Origin: Lutibacter sp.
GTDB taxonomy: Bacteria; Bacteroidota; Bacteroidia; Flavobacteriales; Flavobacteriaceae
Direction: 5' to 3'
NCBI RefSeq assembly: GCF_013041805.1
Contig: NZ_JABDRI010000029.1
Coordinates: forward strand, 1-60,990
Length of the DNA: 60,990 bases
Under the pieces are notes generated by a model. It did no database searches, was not told where the DNA came from, and saw only the letters and a list, made by a program, of their open reading frames with translations. Positions within the stretch are counted from its first letter, which is position 1, and each line of letters opens with the position of its first letter. This document shows, in pieces, positions 17,402-25,935 of the stretch. A program made the position numbers and the translations under genes.

Positions 17402-18019
17402 TTATGAATGCAAACCGCATTCTCTGGTTGCTACTACTTTTGTTGGATCAAAATAGGTAAACTCATTTGGTAAGTTTCGTTCAACTAAATAAGTGTCGAG
17501 TTCAGCATCAGACCAATGATAAAATGGACTTACTTTTAATAAACCATCTTTGCTTCTCGAAACAATGTCAATACTGCTTCTAAAAGCTGTTTGACCTTTT
17601 CTTAAATTCGTAAACCAAACATCTGCTTTGTGCTCTTTCATTGCTCTATTAAAAGGTTCTAACTTTACTTGCTCTGTAAACAATTTATGAAGTGGATCTT
17701 CAATTTGAGGAATTCCCATCAATGCGTCTCTATATGCCGAAGTTTGTTTAGGAACATATAGATGAACATTTAATGCTAGTTTTTCAATTAGTTCATTTGC
17801 ATGAGCATATGTTTGAGGTGTATTATACCCTGTATCGCACCAAATAACTTTTACATTTTTATCAACCTGAGTACAAGCATATAAAATTGCGACTTCATAC
17901 GGTCTAAAATTAGTAGTCACTATTGGATTTTTAGCTTGACTTAATGCCCAAGTAATAATTTGTTCTGGCGACTTATCTTTTAATTGTTTGTTTATGTTCT
18001 CAATTTCTATATCAATCAT
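17402..18019 (-). CDS. cysH: Phosphoadenylyl-sulfate (or adenylyl-sulfate) reductase, compact form
   Basis: Reduces activated sulfate to sulfite with thioredoxin. About 205 residues. TTNFRPYEVAILYACTQ is the phosphate-binding start, and RECGLHS at the extreme C-terminus carries the catalytic cysteine. The paired cysteines that bind the Fe-S cluster of APS reductases are absent, which points to the PAPS type, yet no APS kinase gene is here. The loop between HWSDAELD and ECGLH is shorter than in E. coli CysH. I chose the ATG at 18019 because it overlaps the stop of the DUF2061 gene as ATGA and fits the usual family N-terminus; an ATG four codons upstream (18031) is also possible. Confidence 0.9.
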   Translation of the reverse strand: MIDIEIENINKQLKDKSPEQIITWALSQAKNPIVTTNFRPYEVAILYACTQVDKNVKVIWCDTGYNTPQTYAHANELIEKLALNVHLYVPKQTSAYRDALMGIPQIEDPLHKLFTEQVKLEPFNRAMKEHKADVWFTNLRKGQTAFRSSIDIVSRSKDGLLKVSPFYHWSDAELDTYLVERNLPNEFTYFDPTKVVATRECGLHS

Positions 18020-18315
18020 TGTTTTCCCCATTTAATAAAATTCCAAATTCGTTCATGAAAAAAATACAGTATCATTTTAGTTACTACTTCTATTAAACCA
18101 ATAGATAATGCCAGCGTAATTTTACCCGTAATAAGCCATGAAATAACCACAGTATCTATGGTTCCCACAATTCTCCAACTAATTGCTTTGACAACACTAC
18201 GTAGTGCCTTTTCTGTGTTTTGGACTTCACGAAAGCTTTTTTCAGGCGCAGTGGCTCTTGAAGTAGCAATAGAATCTAAAATCATTTTAATGTATTCCGT
18301 TTTTTCAAAGGTCAA
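18016..18315 (-). CDS. DUF2061 small membrane protein
   Basis: 99 residues with the DUF2061 signature KALRSVVKAISWRIVGTIDTVVISWLITG, followed by a second membrane segment (LALSIGLIEVVTKMILYFFHERIW). Two transmembrane helices span about 43-62 and 67-86. The first 35 residues are soluble. It overlaps cysH by ATGA, so translation is probably coupled. Its place between metZ and the sulfate reduction genes suggests a role in sulfate uptake or assimilation, but the family has no proven function that I can name. Confidence 0.85.
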   Translation of the reverse strand: MTFEKTEYIKMILDSIATSRATAPEKSFREVQNTEKALRSVVKAISWRIVGTIDTVVISWLITGKITLALSIGLIEVVTKMILYFFHERIWNFIKWGKQ

Positions 18316-18410
18316 AAATACATGATTCAGAATACTCTACCAACTAACTAGACTTTAATTTTTAAAGAATTTTGTTTTTAAATTTAAATAAATGAAGTTT
18401 AATTTAAATA

Positions 18411-19580
18411 TTATTTAGATAATGCCTGATTGATATCTTCTATGATATCCGAAATATGTTCCAATCCAACAGATATTCTAACCAACCCTGGTGTAATTCC
18501 CGCAGCCAATTGTTCTTCTGAAGACAGTTTACTGTGAGTTGTAGATGCCGGGTGCGTAACAATAGTTCTAGTATCACCTAAATTAGGAGATAATGAGCAC
18601 ATTTTAATTGAATTTAAAAATTGTTCACCTGCTAATAAACCTCCTTTTACTTCGACAGCAATAACATTACCTCCCAATTTCATTTGTTTTTTAGCAACTT
18701 GAAACTGTGGATGGGACTTTAAAAATGGATATTTAACTTTTAAAATTTTAGGATGATTTTCTAAAAATTCAGCTAATTTTAAGGCGTTCTCACAATGTTT
18801 TTCAACTCTTACAGCCAACGTTTCTAAACTTTTAGATAACACCCAAGCATTAAAAGGCGATAATGCCGGACCTGTATTACGAGAAAACAAATAAATTTCA
18901 CGTACTAAACTAGATTTTCCAACTACCACTCCACCCAAAACACGACCTTGTCCGTCCATTAATTTTGTAGCCGAATGAATCACCAAATCTGCACCAAACT
19001 TAATAGGTTGCTGCACATATGGCGATGCAAAACAATTGTCGATTACCAATAGTAAATTGTGTTTTTTAGCAATAGCACCTAGCAATTCTAAATCAATAAT
19101 ATCAACACCTGGATTGGTTGGAGATTCTGCATATAATATTTTTGTTGAAGGCTGAATTAACTCCTCAATTTCTTCAGGTCTATTGATATCAAAATAAGAA
19201 GTATTGATATTCCATTTTGGAAAATAATTGATAAATAAGGAATGTGTTGATCCAAAAACTGAACGAGCAGAAACAATATGATCACCACTTTTTAATAAAG
19301 CTGCAAATGTTGAAAATACAGCGGCCATACCCGTAGCGAATGCAAAACCATCTTCTGCCTCTTCCATTTTAACTACTTTTTGAACAAATTCAGAAGTATT
19401 TGGATTGCTATAACGCGAATAAATATCTCGCTCTTTTTCTTCCATAAAAGTTGCCCTCATTTCTTCTGAATCCTCAAAAACAAAACTTGAAGTTAAGTAT
19501 AATGGTGTTGAATGTTCTTGAAAATGTGATCGCTCTAATTGCGTTCTAATCGCTTCTGTTTCGAAATGCTTATTGCTCAT
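18411..19580 (-). CDS. metZ: O-acyl-homoserine sulfhydrylase (trans-sulfuration PLP enzyme)
   Basis: Joins sulfide to an activated homoserine to give homocysteine. It is a Cys/Met metabolism PLP enzyme of 389 residues: YSRYSNPN (54-61), Asp181 in VIDNCFASP, and the PLP lysine Lys206 in HSATKLMDGQGR. This MDGQGR form is typical of the MetZ branch. The upstream gene encodes a MetX acyltransferase fused to the aspartate branch, so the substrate is O-acetyl- or O-succinylhomoserine made by its neighbour. Which acyl group is used cannot be read from the sequence. Confidence 0.9.
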   Translation of the reverse strand: MSNKHFETEAIRTQLERSHFQEHSTPLYLTSSFVFEDSEEMRATFMEEKERDIYSRYSNPNTSEFVQKVVKMEEAEDGFAFATGMAAVFSTFAALLKSGDHIVSARSVFGSTHSLFINYFPKWNINTSYFDINRPEEIEELIQPSTKILYAESPTNPGVDIIDLELLGAIAKKHNLLLVIDNCFASPYVQQPIKFGADLVIHSATKLMDGQGRVLGGVVVGKSSLVREIYLFSRNTGPALSPFNAWVLSKSLETLAVRVEKHCENALKLAEFLENHPKILKVKYPFLKSHPQFQVAKKQMKLGGNVIAVEVKGGLLAGEQFLNSIKMCSLSPNLGDTRTIVTHPASTTHSKLSSEEQLAAGITPGLVRISVGLEHISDIIEDINQALSK

Positions 19581-19608
19581 AATATCGTTTATTTATTGAA
19601 TCTCTTTT

Positions 19609-22600
19609 TTAATTTTTATCTGCTAATCGTAAAATATCACCAAAAACACCTCTCGCTGTTACGGCTGCACCGGCTCCCGCTCCTTGAATTACCAATGGTT
19701 TTTCTCCATAGGATTCGGTATAAATTTCAAAAATAGCATCAGCTCCTTGTATTTGCCCTAAAGCACTATTACTTGATACAGATACTAAATTTACATCTAA
19801 AATTCCTTTGTCTTGTTGTAAATCGCCTGATAAATCGCCAATGTATCGTAACACATGATTTTCTTGTTGATTATCTTTTAACTCTTGGTAATGTGTGTCC
19901 ATGTCGCTTAACCGCTGCAAAAACTCTTGAGTAGTTCCTTGTCTTAAATCTTCAGGAATCAAATTTTCAATATTCACATCATCAAACTCGTTTTGTAAAT
20001 CTAACTCACGAGCTAAAATTAATAATTTTCGTCCAACATCATTTCCACATAAATCTTCACGGGCATCAGGTTCCGTATATCCATTTTCTATTGCTTCTTT
20101 TAAAACTGCGCTAAACGGTTTGTCTTGTATGGAAAAATTATTAAATAAATAGCTTAACGACCCTGAGAATACACCGCGTATTCTGGTAATATTTTCACCT
20201 GAATCATGCAATAACTTAATGGTATCAATTAAAGGTAAACCAGCTCCAACATTCGTCTCATACAAATATGATTTTTTATGTTCCTTCATGGTTGCACGTA
20301 ATTCTTTATATGAATTATATGTTATGGTATTTGCTATTTTATTTGATGATATTAAATCAAATCCATTTTCAACCAGCTGCAAATAGTTTTCAATAAACTC
20401 ATTACTTGCCGTATTGTCTATCGCTATTAAATTTTCCAAATGATTTTTTTCGGCAAAATCAATGACATCAGTTACCTTATAATTTTCTAAAGAATGAACT
20501 TCAAAATCACTTTCCCAATTAGATGAAATTCCTTCTTTATCTAATAGTACGGCTTTTGAATTTGCAACGGCAAAAATCTTTAGATTGATGTTTTTACGTT
20601 TTAAAATGTTTTGTTGACTTTGAAATATTTGATTAATTAGCGTACTACCAACTAACCCTTTTCCAAAAATGGCAATATTTATATTTTTTGAAACTCCAAA
20701 TATTTCACCGTGAATTACATTTGCAGCTTTGTTTAAATCGGATTTTTGAACAACTAAACATACATTTTCACCTGTAACAGTGTTGTTAATTAAAATTGGT
20801 GTGATATTATTTTTAATTAAAGCACTGTACGATTGATTAAATGAGTGCAAACTTTGACCGATAATTGAGATTACTGAAATGTTTTCTGTAATATAAATCT
20901 GACTAACATCTTTATTTTTAAATTCATTTTCAAATTCATTTTCAAGAACTTGTTTGGCCTTATACCCATCTTTTGCATCAACAATAAAGCCAATACCTCG
21001 TTCAGAAGAGCCCTGAGAAATAATACTAACACTTATATTATCCTTCGCCAGCGCATTAAAAATTCGAGCATCAACACCTACTTTACCCAGCAAACCTCTA
21101 CCTACCAAATTTACCAAAACAACATCTTCATCAACAGATAACGATTTTATACCACCAATTTCAGTTTCAGAACCAATTAAAGTACCTTCATTATCCGTAT
21201 CAAAAGTATTTAAAATTCGTAAGGGAATGTTTTTTTCTATTAACGGTATAATTGTTTTCGCATGTAAAATATCTGCTCCAAAGTTTGCCATTTCATTTGC
21301 CTCTTGATAAGACAATTTTTCTATCTTTTTTGAAGTAGCAACTAAATCGGGGTTTGCCGTGTAAATTCCATTTACGTGTGTATAATTTTGAAGTTCTTCG
21401 GCATTTAAAAAATTAGCAATTAATGACGCTGAATAATTACTGCCATTTCTACCAAGTGTAGTAGTTTCTCCTTCTAAATTAGAACCAATAAAACCTGTAA
21501 TAATTTGAATAGCATTTTTATTATGTTTAAAATGTTGAATCACATTTTCTTTTGAAAGACTGTGAATTGGCAACGCTTTTCCAAACTGATTATTGGTTTT
21601 AATTAACTCACGCGTATCTACAAAATTAGCCTTAAACCCTTGCTTATTTAATAAATGTACAATTGTCTTACCCGATACAATTTCTCCTTGGGACAGTACT
21701 TGATCTTTAATTTTTTCGCTGTAGTCGCCTAATAATTTTACACCTCTAAAAATCTCATGAAGTAGGTTAAACTCTTCAGATAAATTAACTGTGCTGTCAA
21801 TCGCTGTTTGATAATTCTTAAATATTTCAAACTCTTCTGAATAATCAATATTATTTTTTGCCTTATCTAAAATTGATTCTAAATGATTTGTACTATTTCC
21901 TCTTGCCGAAACAACAATAGCTATTTTTTCATTTGCATTAATTTTGGTTGAAATAATTTTTAAACTACTCTCTAAACCCAAACCATTTGCTAAAGATTTT
22001 CCGCCAAATTTTACAATCTTAATATTATTGTATTTTGAATTTTTATTAAAAATTGGCGCAATTATTTTTTCTAATTGTTCATATTCAATTAAAAAAGCAT
22101 CGTGCCCGTGTACTGAATTAATTTCATTATAGGTAACATTTGGATTTGTTAATGCTAATTGTTTGTGTGTTTCTTTGTTTTCTTCAGCAGTGAAAAACAA
22201 ATCAGAATCCACACCAATAATATGAATATTGGCTTTTATGGTATCTAACACATTTTCTGATCTCTCTTTGGTAACATCAATGGTTTTTAACAATTGATTC
22301 ATTAATTTATAGGCAGATAATTGAAAGCGTTGTTGTAATTTATTCCCATGATGTAATAGCCAACTTTCTACATTAAAAATTTCTAAATCGTCATTTTTTG
22401 AACGTTGGAAGCGTTCTTTAAAAGATTCAGGGGTCCTATAGCATAACATAGCATGCATACGAGCATCATGAACTGGGTTGCTTGAATTCGACAAAAATTG
22501 CTCTTGAATTTGACAATTAGCAATCAACCAATCGGTAGATTTCCAATCGGTTGCAACCACAATTAAATGTTTTGTAATTATTGGATTTAATACCGCCATT

Positions 22601-22998
22601 TCCCAAGCAATCCCACCACCTAAAGAACCTCCAACTATCGAAAATAATTGGTTAATTTTAAGTTCATGTAACCCAATTAAAAATAAATGAGCGATATCTC
22701 TCGCCACAAAATCTTTATAATTTTCAATTACAAATTCATCAAAACCATTCCCAGGTATATTAAATGCTAAAATGGTATATTTTGCTGTATCTATTACTTT
22801 GCTTTCACCTACTACATCTTTCCACCAACCTTTTTCTCCAGCAACATCAGAATTACCCGTTAATGCGTGATTTATTAAAACAATTGGTGCGGTATGCAAC
22901 TTTTTTCCAAATAACTGATATGATAGTTGTATGTCTTGAGGCTCTGTTCCTTTTTCAGAACTGAAATTTTGTATTGTAATGTAATTTAATTGATTCAT
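19609..22998 (-). CDS. metX-thrA: Homoserine O-acyltransferase / aspartokinase / homoserine dehydrogenase fusion
   Basis: 1129-residue three-enzyme protein. Residues 1-320 are a MetX alpha/beta hydrolase with nucleophile Ser125 (GGSLGG), Asp266 and His299 (GHDAFL). About 326-620 is aspartokinase (IVKFGGKSLANG; TTLGRNGSNYSASL). ACT-type regulatory domains follow to about 790. The rest is homoserine dehydrogenase (NIAIFGKGLVGSTL; GYTEPDAREDLCGNDVGRKLLILARE). One chain thus holds the first, third and acylation steps from aspartate to O-acylhomoserine. I start at the ATG at 22998, because an in-frame extension to 23094 runs through the riboswitch platform and encodes a non-homologous stretch. A perfect 7-bp palindrome surrounds the start codon. 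It is led by a SAM-I riboswitch. Confidence 0.93.
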   Translation of the reverse strand: MNQLNYITIQNFSSEKGTEPQDIQLSYQLFGKKLHTAPIVLINHALTGNSDVAGEKGWWKDVVGESKVIDTAKYTILAFNIPGNGFDEFVIENYKDFVARDIAHLFLIGLHELKINQLFSIVGGSLGGGIAWEMAVLNPIITKHLIVVATDWKSTDWLIANCQIQEQFLSNSSNPVHDARMHAMLCYRTPESFKERFQRSKNDDLEIFNVESWLLHHGNKLQQRFQLSAYKLMNQLLKTIDVTKERSENVLDTIKANIHIIGVDSDLFFTAEENKETHKQLALTNPNVTYNEINSVHGHDAFLIEYEQLEKIIAPIFNKNSKYNNIKIVKFGGKSLANGLGLESSLKIISTKINANEKIAIVVSARGNSTNHLESILDKAKNNIDYSEEFEIFKNYQTAIDSTVNLSEEFNLLHEIFRGVKLLGDYSEKIKDQVLSQGEIVSGKTIVHLLNKQGFKANFVDTRELIKTNNQFGKALPIHSLSKENVIQHFKHNKNAIQIITGFIGSNLEGETTTLGRNGSNYSASLIANFLNAEELQNYTHVNGIYTANPDLVATSKKIEKLSYQEANEMANFGADILHAKTIIPLIEKNIPLRILNTFDTDNEGTLIGSETEIGGIKSLSVDEDVVLVNLVGRGLLGKVGVDARIFNALAKDNISVSIISQGSSERGIGFIVDAKDGYKAKQVLENEFENEFKNKDVSQIYITENISVISIIGQSLHSFNQSYSALIKNNITPILINNTVTGENVCLVVQKSDLNKAANVIHGEIFGVSKNINIAIFGKGLVGSTLINQIFQSQQNILKRKNINLKIFAVANSKAVLLDKEGISSNWESDFEVHSLENYKVTDVIDFAEKNHLENLIAIDNTASNEFIENYLQLVENGFDLISSNKIANTITYNSYKELRATMKEHKKSYLYETNVGAGLPLIDTIKLLHDSGENITRIRGVFSGSLSYLFNNFSIQDKPFSAVLKEAIENGYTEPDAREDLCGNDVGRKLLILARELDLQNEFDDVNIENLIPEDLRQGTTQEFLQRLSDMDTHYQELKDNQQENHVLRYIGDLSGDLQQDKGILDVNLVSVSSNSALGQIQGADAIFEIYTESYGEKPLVIQGAGAGAAVTARGVFGDILRLADKN

Positions 22999-23103
22999 CA
23001 ATTTATATTTATATATGTTAAACAACCATCTCACTGGTTTGATATACTTAAATAAAATTGTTAGAAAAAAATGCAGGAAACTACCAAATGGCAATTAGGT
23101 TTG

Positions 23104-23199
23104 GTTATCTATCCGTATGGGTAGAATTTAGCACCTTCTTTATTAATAAAGGGTTGCTAAGGCTTCACAGGGTCTATTCCCTCTGCCTTTCTTGATAAC
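23104..23199 (-). ncRNA. SAM-I riboswitch upstream of metX-thrA
   Basis: Minus-strand S-box aptamer of 96 nt. P1 is GTTATC/GATAAC (23194-23199 with 23104-23109). AAGAAAGGCAGAGGGA, GTGAAGCCTTAGCAACC and AAGGTGCTAAATT are the conserved core, nearly the same as in the metH leader. About 105 nt separate it from the start codon. A CCAAA/TTTGG hairpin next to the P1 3' strand could compete with it, but no clear U-rich terminator follows. Confidence 0.95.
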
Positions 23200-23227
23200 A
23201 ATAGTCAATAAGTGTATGAACTAAGGA

Positions 23228-23260
23228 GCAAATTAACGCATTAAATTCTTACAAAACAAC
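23228..23260 (-). promoter_or_regulatory. Promoter of the metX-thrA operon
   Basis: Minus-strand GTTG (23257-23260), 20 bases, TTAATTTGC (23228-23236), close to TTTG/TAnnTTTGC with one mismatch in each box. It would start transcription about 22 nt before the riboswitch. Confidence 0.55.
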
Positions 23261-23283
23261 ACTTTTTAAAATAAAAATAACTT

Positions 23284-23319
23284 TTTGTTTTTTATGATTT
23301 TTAGTTTTTGTAAATTTGC
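23284..23319 (+). promoter_or_regulatory. Promoter of metK
   Basis: TTTG (23284-23287), 23 bases, TAAATTTGC (23311-23319), a full match to the Bacteroidota -7 box. The predicted start is about 23322, so the transcript begins just before the SAM-II-like aptamer. It is back to back with the metX-thrA promoter, 24 bases apart. Confidence 0.8.
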
Positions 23320-23329
23320 AGTCGATAAT

Positions 23330-23385
23330 TCAAGAGGAAGGATTTGAACTGATTGCAACCTCATTAAAAAATGCTAAAGCAGTAA
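23330..23385 (+). ncRNA. SAM-II riboswitch upstream of metK
   Basis: The segment has the features of the compact SAM-II pseudoknot: P1 GAGG/CCTC (23334-23337 with 23359-23362), loop GGATTTGAACTGATTGCAA, the linker TCATTAAAAAATGCTAAA, and a second helix ACTG/CAGT (23348-23351 with 23380-23383). GATTT, TTGCA and GCTAAA match the class consensus I remember. The 3' strand can instead form a longer hairpin, GCTAAA..AGTAA with TTACT..TTTAGC (to 23404), which would exclude the pseudoknot. This is a plausible switch. The start codon follows 70 nt later. Confidence 0.8.
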
Positions 23386-23455
23386 TTATTTACTTCTTTT
23401 AGCGACTATAGCAATCACATCAATTCGACCTTAAATTTAACTAAAAATTAAAATT

Positions 23456-24712
23456 ATGTCATATTTATTTACCTCAGAATCTGTTTCTGAAGGACATCCA
23501 GATAAAGTTTCTGATCAAATTTCAGATGCTTTAGTTGATAATTTTTTAGCATTTGATGAAAACTCTAAAATTGCTTGTGAAACTTTGGTGACGACTGGTC
23601 AAGTAGTTTTAGCTGGAGAAGTAAAATCTGAAACCTATTTAGATGTTCAAAAAATAGCAAGAGATGTAATCAATAAAATTGGTTATACTAAAAGTGAATA
23701 TATGTTTGATGGAAACTCTTGTGGTGTTTTTTCTGCAATTCATGAACAATCACAAGATATTAATCAAGGAGTTGATAAGGCTTCAAAAGAACAACAAGGA
23801 GCAGGCGACCAAGGAATGATGTTTGGTTACGCTACCAACGAAACTGAAAATTTTATGCCGTTGGCATTAGATTTAAGTCATAAAATTCTAGTTGAACTTG
23901 CTGAATTAAGAAGAGAAAATAAGGATATTACTTATTTACGTCCCGATTCTAAAAGTCAGGTTACCATTGAATATACCGATGATAATGTTCCATTTAGAAT
24001 TAAAGATATTGTAGTTTCAACACAACACGACGATTTTGGCCCAAATGATGATGCCATGTTGAAAAAGATTAAAAGTGATGTTATTTCAATTTTAATTCCT
24101 AGAGTAATTGCAAAATTACCAGCAGCGATAAAAGCATTATTTAATGATAGTATCGTCTATCACGTAAATCCAACAGGTAAATTTGTTATTGGTGGACCAC
24201 ACGGAGATACAGGGCTAACAGGACGAAAAATTATTGTTGATACCTATGGTGGAAAAGGTGCTCACGGTGGTGGTGCATTTTCAGGAAAAGACCCTAGTAA
24301 AGTTGATAGAAGTGCTGCTTATGCAACACGTCATATTGCTAAAAATTTAGTGGCAGCAGGAGTTGCTGACGAAATTTTAATTCAGGTTTCATATGCCATT
24401 GGAGTTGTTGAACCTATGGGAATTTATGTAAATACAAACGGCACTGCAAATGTTGAAAAATCTGACGGTGAAATTGCTGAAATTGTAGCTACTATTTTTG
24501 ATATGCGACCTTTTGCTATTGAACAACGTTTAAAATTACGTCAGCCAATGTATTTAGAAACTGCAGCATATGGTCATATGGGTAGACAAACTGAAACTGT
24601 TTCTAAAACATTTAAAAATGTAGATGGAACGGAAAAAACTATGGAAGTAGAGCTATTTACTTGGGAGAAACTAGATTATGTTGAACAAGTAAAAGAAGCT
24701 TTTAATATCTAG
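23456..24712 (+). CDS. metK: S-adenosylmethionine synthetase
   Basis: Makes SAM from methionine and ATP. The 418 residues are normal for the Bacteroidota form. It has [24 protein letters not shown] at the start, [12 protein letters not shown] (the methionine-binding hexapeptide region), and [19 protein letters not shown] (P-loop-like). It is divergent from the metX-thrA operon and has its own promoter and SAM-II-like leader, so the product should repress its own synthesis and, through the SAM-I leaders, precursor synthesis. Confidence 0.97.
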   Translation: MSYLFTSESVSEGHPDKVSDQISDALVDNFLAFDENSKIACETLVTTGQVVLAGEVKSETYLDVQKIARDVINKIGYTKSEYMFDGNSCGVFSAIHEQSQDINQGVDKASKEQQGAGDQGMMFGYATNETENFMPLALDLSHKILVELAELRRENKDITYLRPDSKSQVTIEYTDDNVPFRIKDIVVSTQHDDFGPNDDAMLKKIKSDVISILIPRVIAKLPAAIKALFNDSIVYHVNPTGKFVIGGPHGDTGLTGRKIIVDTYGGKGAHGGGAFSGKDPSKVDRSAAYATRHIAKNLVAAGVADEILIQVSYAIGVVEPMGIYVNTNGTANVEKSDGEIAEIVATIFDMRPFAIEQRLKLRQPMYLETAAYGHMGRQTETVSKTFKNVDGTEKTMEVELFTWEKLDYVEQVKEAFNI

Positions 24713-24735
24713 TTTATTTTAAAAATTAAAAAATT

Positions 24736-24771
24736 AAAAACCTCAAATTAGAATTCTAATTTGAGGTTTTT
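24736..24771. terminator. Bidirectional terminator between metK and the SIMPL gene
   Basis: A perfect palindrome with 17-base arms (AAAACCTCAAATTAGAA and its inverse), with A and T runs at its ends. It serves the convergent metK and SIMPL genes. Confidence 0.9.
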
Positions 24772-24790
24772 AATTTATATTAGTGACGGT

Positions 24791-25480
24791 CTATTCGATT
24801 TTAAATTTGATGTTAATTTCACTTTGAACTTTAATTTTTTGGAATTCAATATCAATAGGTTCAAATTTTTTATCATAAGCAACTTCCATAACTAAAGATC
24901 TTGATTGCATTGAGTAATTGTTATTATTATAAACATCAGAAATATAAATTGCCCCACCTACTTTTTGGTTTAATGGTTTTAATAAAGCGGCTGCTTCTCG
25001 TTTAGCCTTACTAACCGCTTTCGTTTTTAAATTAAGTTTCAATTCATCAATTTTTGAATACTCGGTTTTATGAAATTGCACATTTGAAATTCCAATTTCT
25101 TCAAGCCCAACAATTACCTTGCCCGCCGTTAAACCATCATAAACAACTAATGAGTATGCTTTACTTTTCAATATATCTTGTCTTTTTAGAAAGTACTTTT
25201 TAAAATTACTTGCTACATCATTTATCATTAGCTGTTTTTTTAAATCTATTCCTAAAGAAACTAATTTAGCTGCCATTGCATTTTCAAATTCCTCAACAGA
25301 AACTTTACCTTTGGTATCTTTTTCCGCTATTAGAATATTTAAATAAATCCTATCGGGTGTAACAAGCGTATCAACTTGTGCTCGAGTTTCAATATAAGGT
25401 TGATCAATAAAATTTTTGGTTTGTGCAAACGCACTCGTAATAATTAGACTAAGAACAAGAAGAAGGATCAATTTTTTCAT
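24791..25480 (-). CDS. SIMPL-domain (DUF541) exported protein
   Basis: 229 residues from the ATG at 25480. The signal peptide is MKKLILLLVLSLIITSAFAQ, predicted cut after Ala19, so the protein is periplasmic. An in-frame ATG 13 codons upstream would put a polar stretch before the signal and is less likely. The domain starts with the SIMPL pattern (IETRAQVDTLVTPDRIYLNILIAEKD) and ends in VMEVAYDKKFEP. Family members (BP26/OmpA-like oligomers) have unclear envelope roles. Confidence 0.8.
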   Translation of the reverse strand: MKKLILLLVLSLIITSAFAQTKNFIDQPYIETRAQVDTLVTPDRIYLNILIAEKDTKGKVSVEEFENAMAAKLVSLGIDLKKQLMINDVASNFKKYFLKRQDILKSKAYSLVVYDGLTAGKVIVGLEEIGISNVQFHKTEYSKIDELKLNLKTKAVSKAKREAAALLKPLNQKVGGAIYISDVYNNNNYSMQSRSLVMEVAYDKKFEPIDIEFQKIKVQSEINIKFKIE

Positions 25481-25569
25481 TTTACTATTTTTAATTGTTA
25501 AACTACTTTGAATGAACAATAGTTATACCAAATTATAATTTCACTATTTATTTAAGAGTTAATACATAT

Positions 25570-25893
25570 TTATTGAGCACAATTCACACAAAATAAACTT
25601 TCTGGTCGAATTAAAATTCTCCCTATTGGGATTGGTTTTTTACATTTTAAACAAATTCCAAATTCTTCACTTCCCAGTTGAGAAAAAACACGTTGTAAAT
25701 TTCTCAATTTACTTTCAGCTTGCCTAAGAGATGCTTCCACAACGCTTTTATTGTTAATCGCATCCATACGAGAAACACGACCAATTGCGCAATCTGGCTC
25801 AATAGGTTTTGACAATTCTTTATATTCTTTAATTGTGTTTTCTGTTAAAGATATTTCTTCAAGAAGTTTTTGTTTAATTTCATCACTGTCCAT
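25570..25893 (-). CDS. DksA/TraR-type zinc finger protein
   Basis: 107 residues with an N-terminal helical hairpin (1-70) and a C4 zinc finger: Cys81, Cys84, Cys102 and Cys105 in GICLKCKKPIPIGRI and SLFCVNC. It is much shorter in the coiled coil than E. coli DksA and closer to the 110-130 residue flavobacterial proteins. The DksA acidic tip is not evident (the hairpin turn reads EPDCAIGRVSRMDA), so direct action on the RNA polymerase secondary channel is uncertain. Confidence 0.8.
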   Translation of the reverse strand: MDSDEIKQKLLEEISLTENTIKEYKELSKPIEPDCAIGRVSRMDAINNKSVVEASLRQAESKLRNLQRVFSQLGSEEFGICLKCKKPIPIGRILIRPESLFCVNCAQ

Positions 25894-25935
25894 AGATCAA
25901 ATATAACTATTCTATGCGTATTACATCGTTTCGAT

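Noticed and set aside
22999-23094. N-terminal extension of the MetX fusion
   Set aside because: The in-frame 32 codons run through the riboswitch expression platform and give a non-homologous hydrophobic and basic stretch; the family start is at MNQLNYITIQ.
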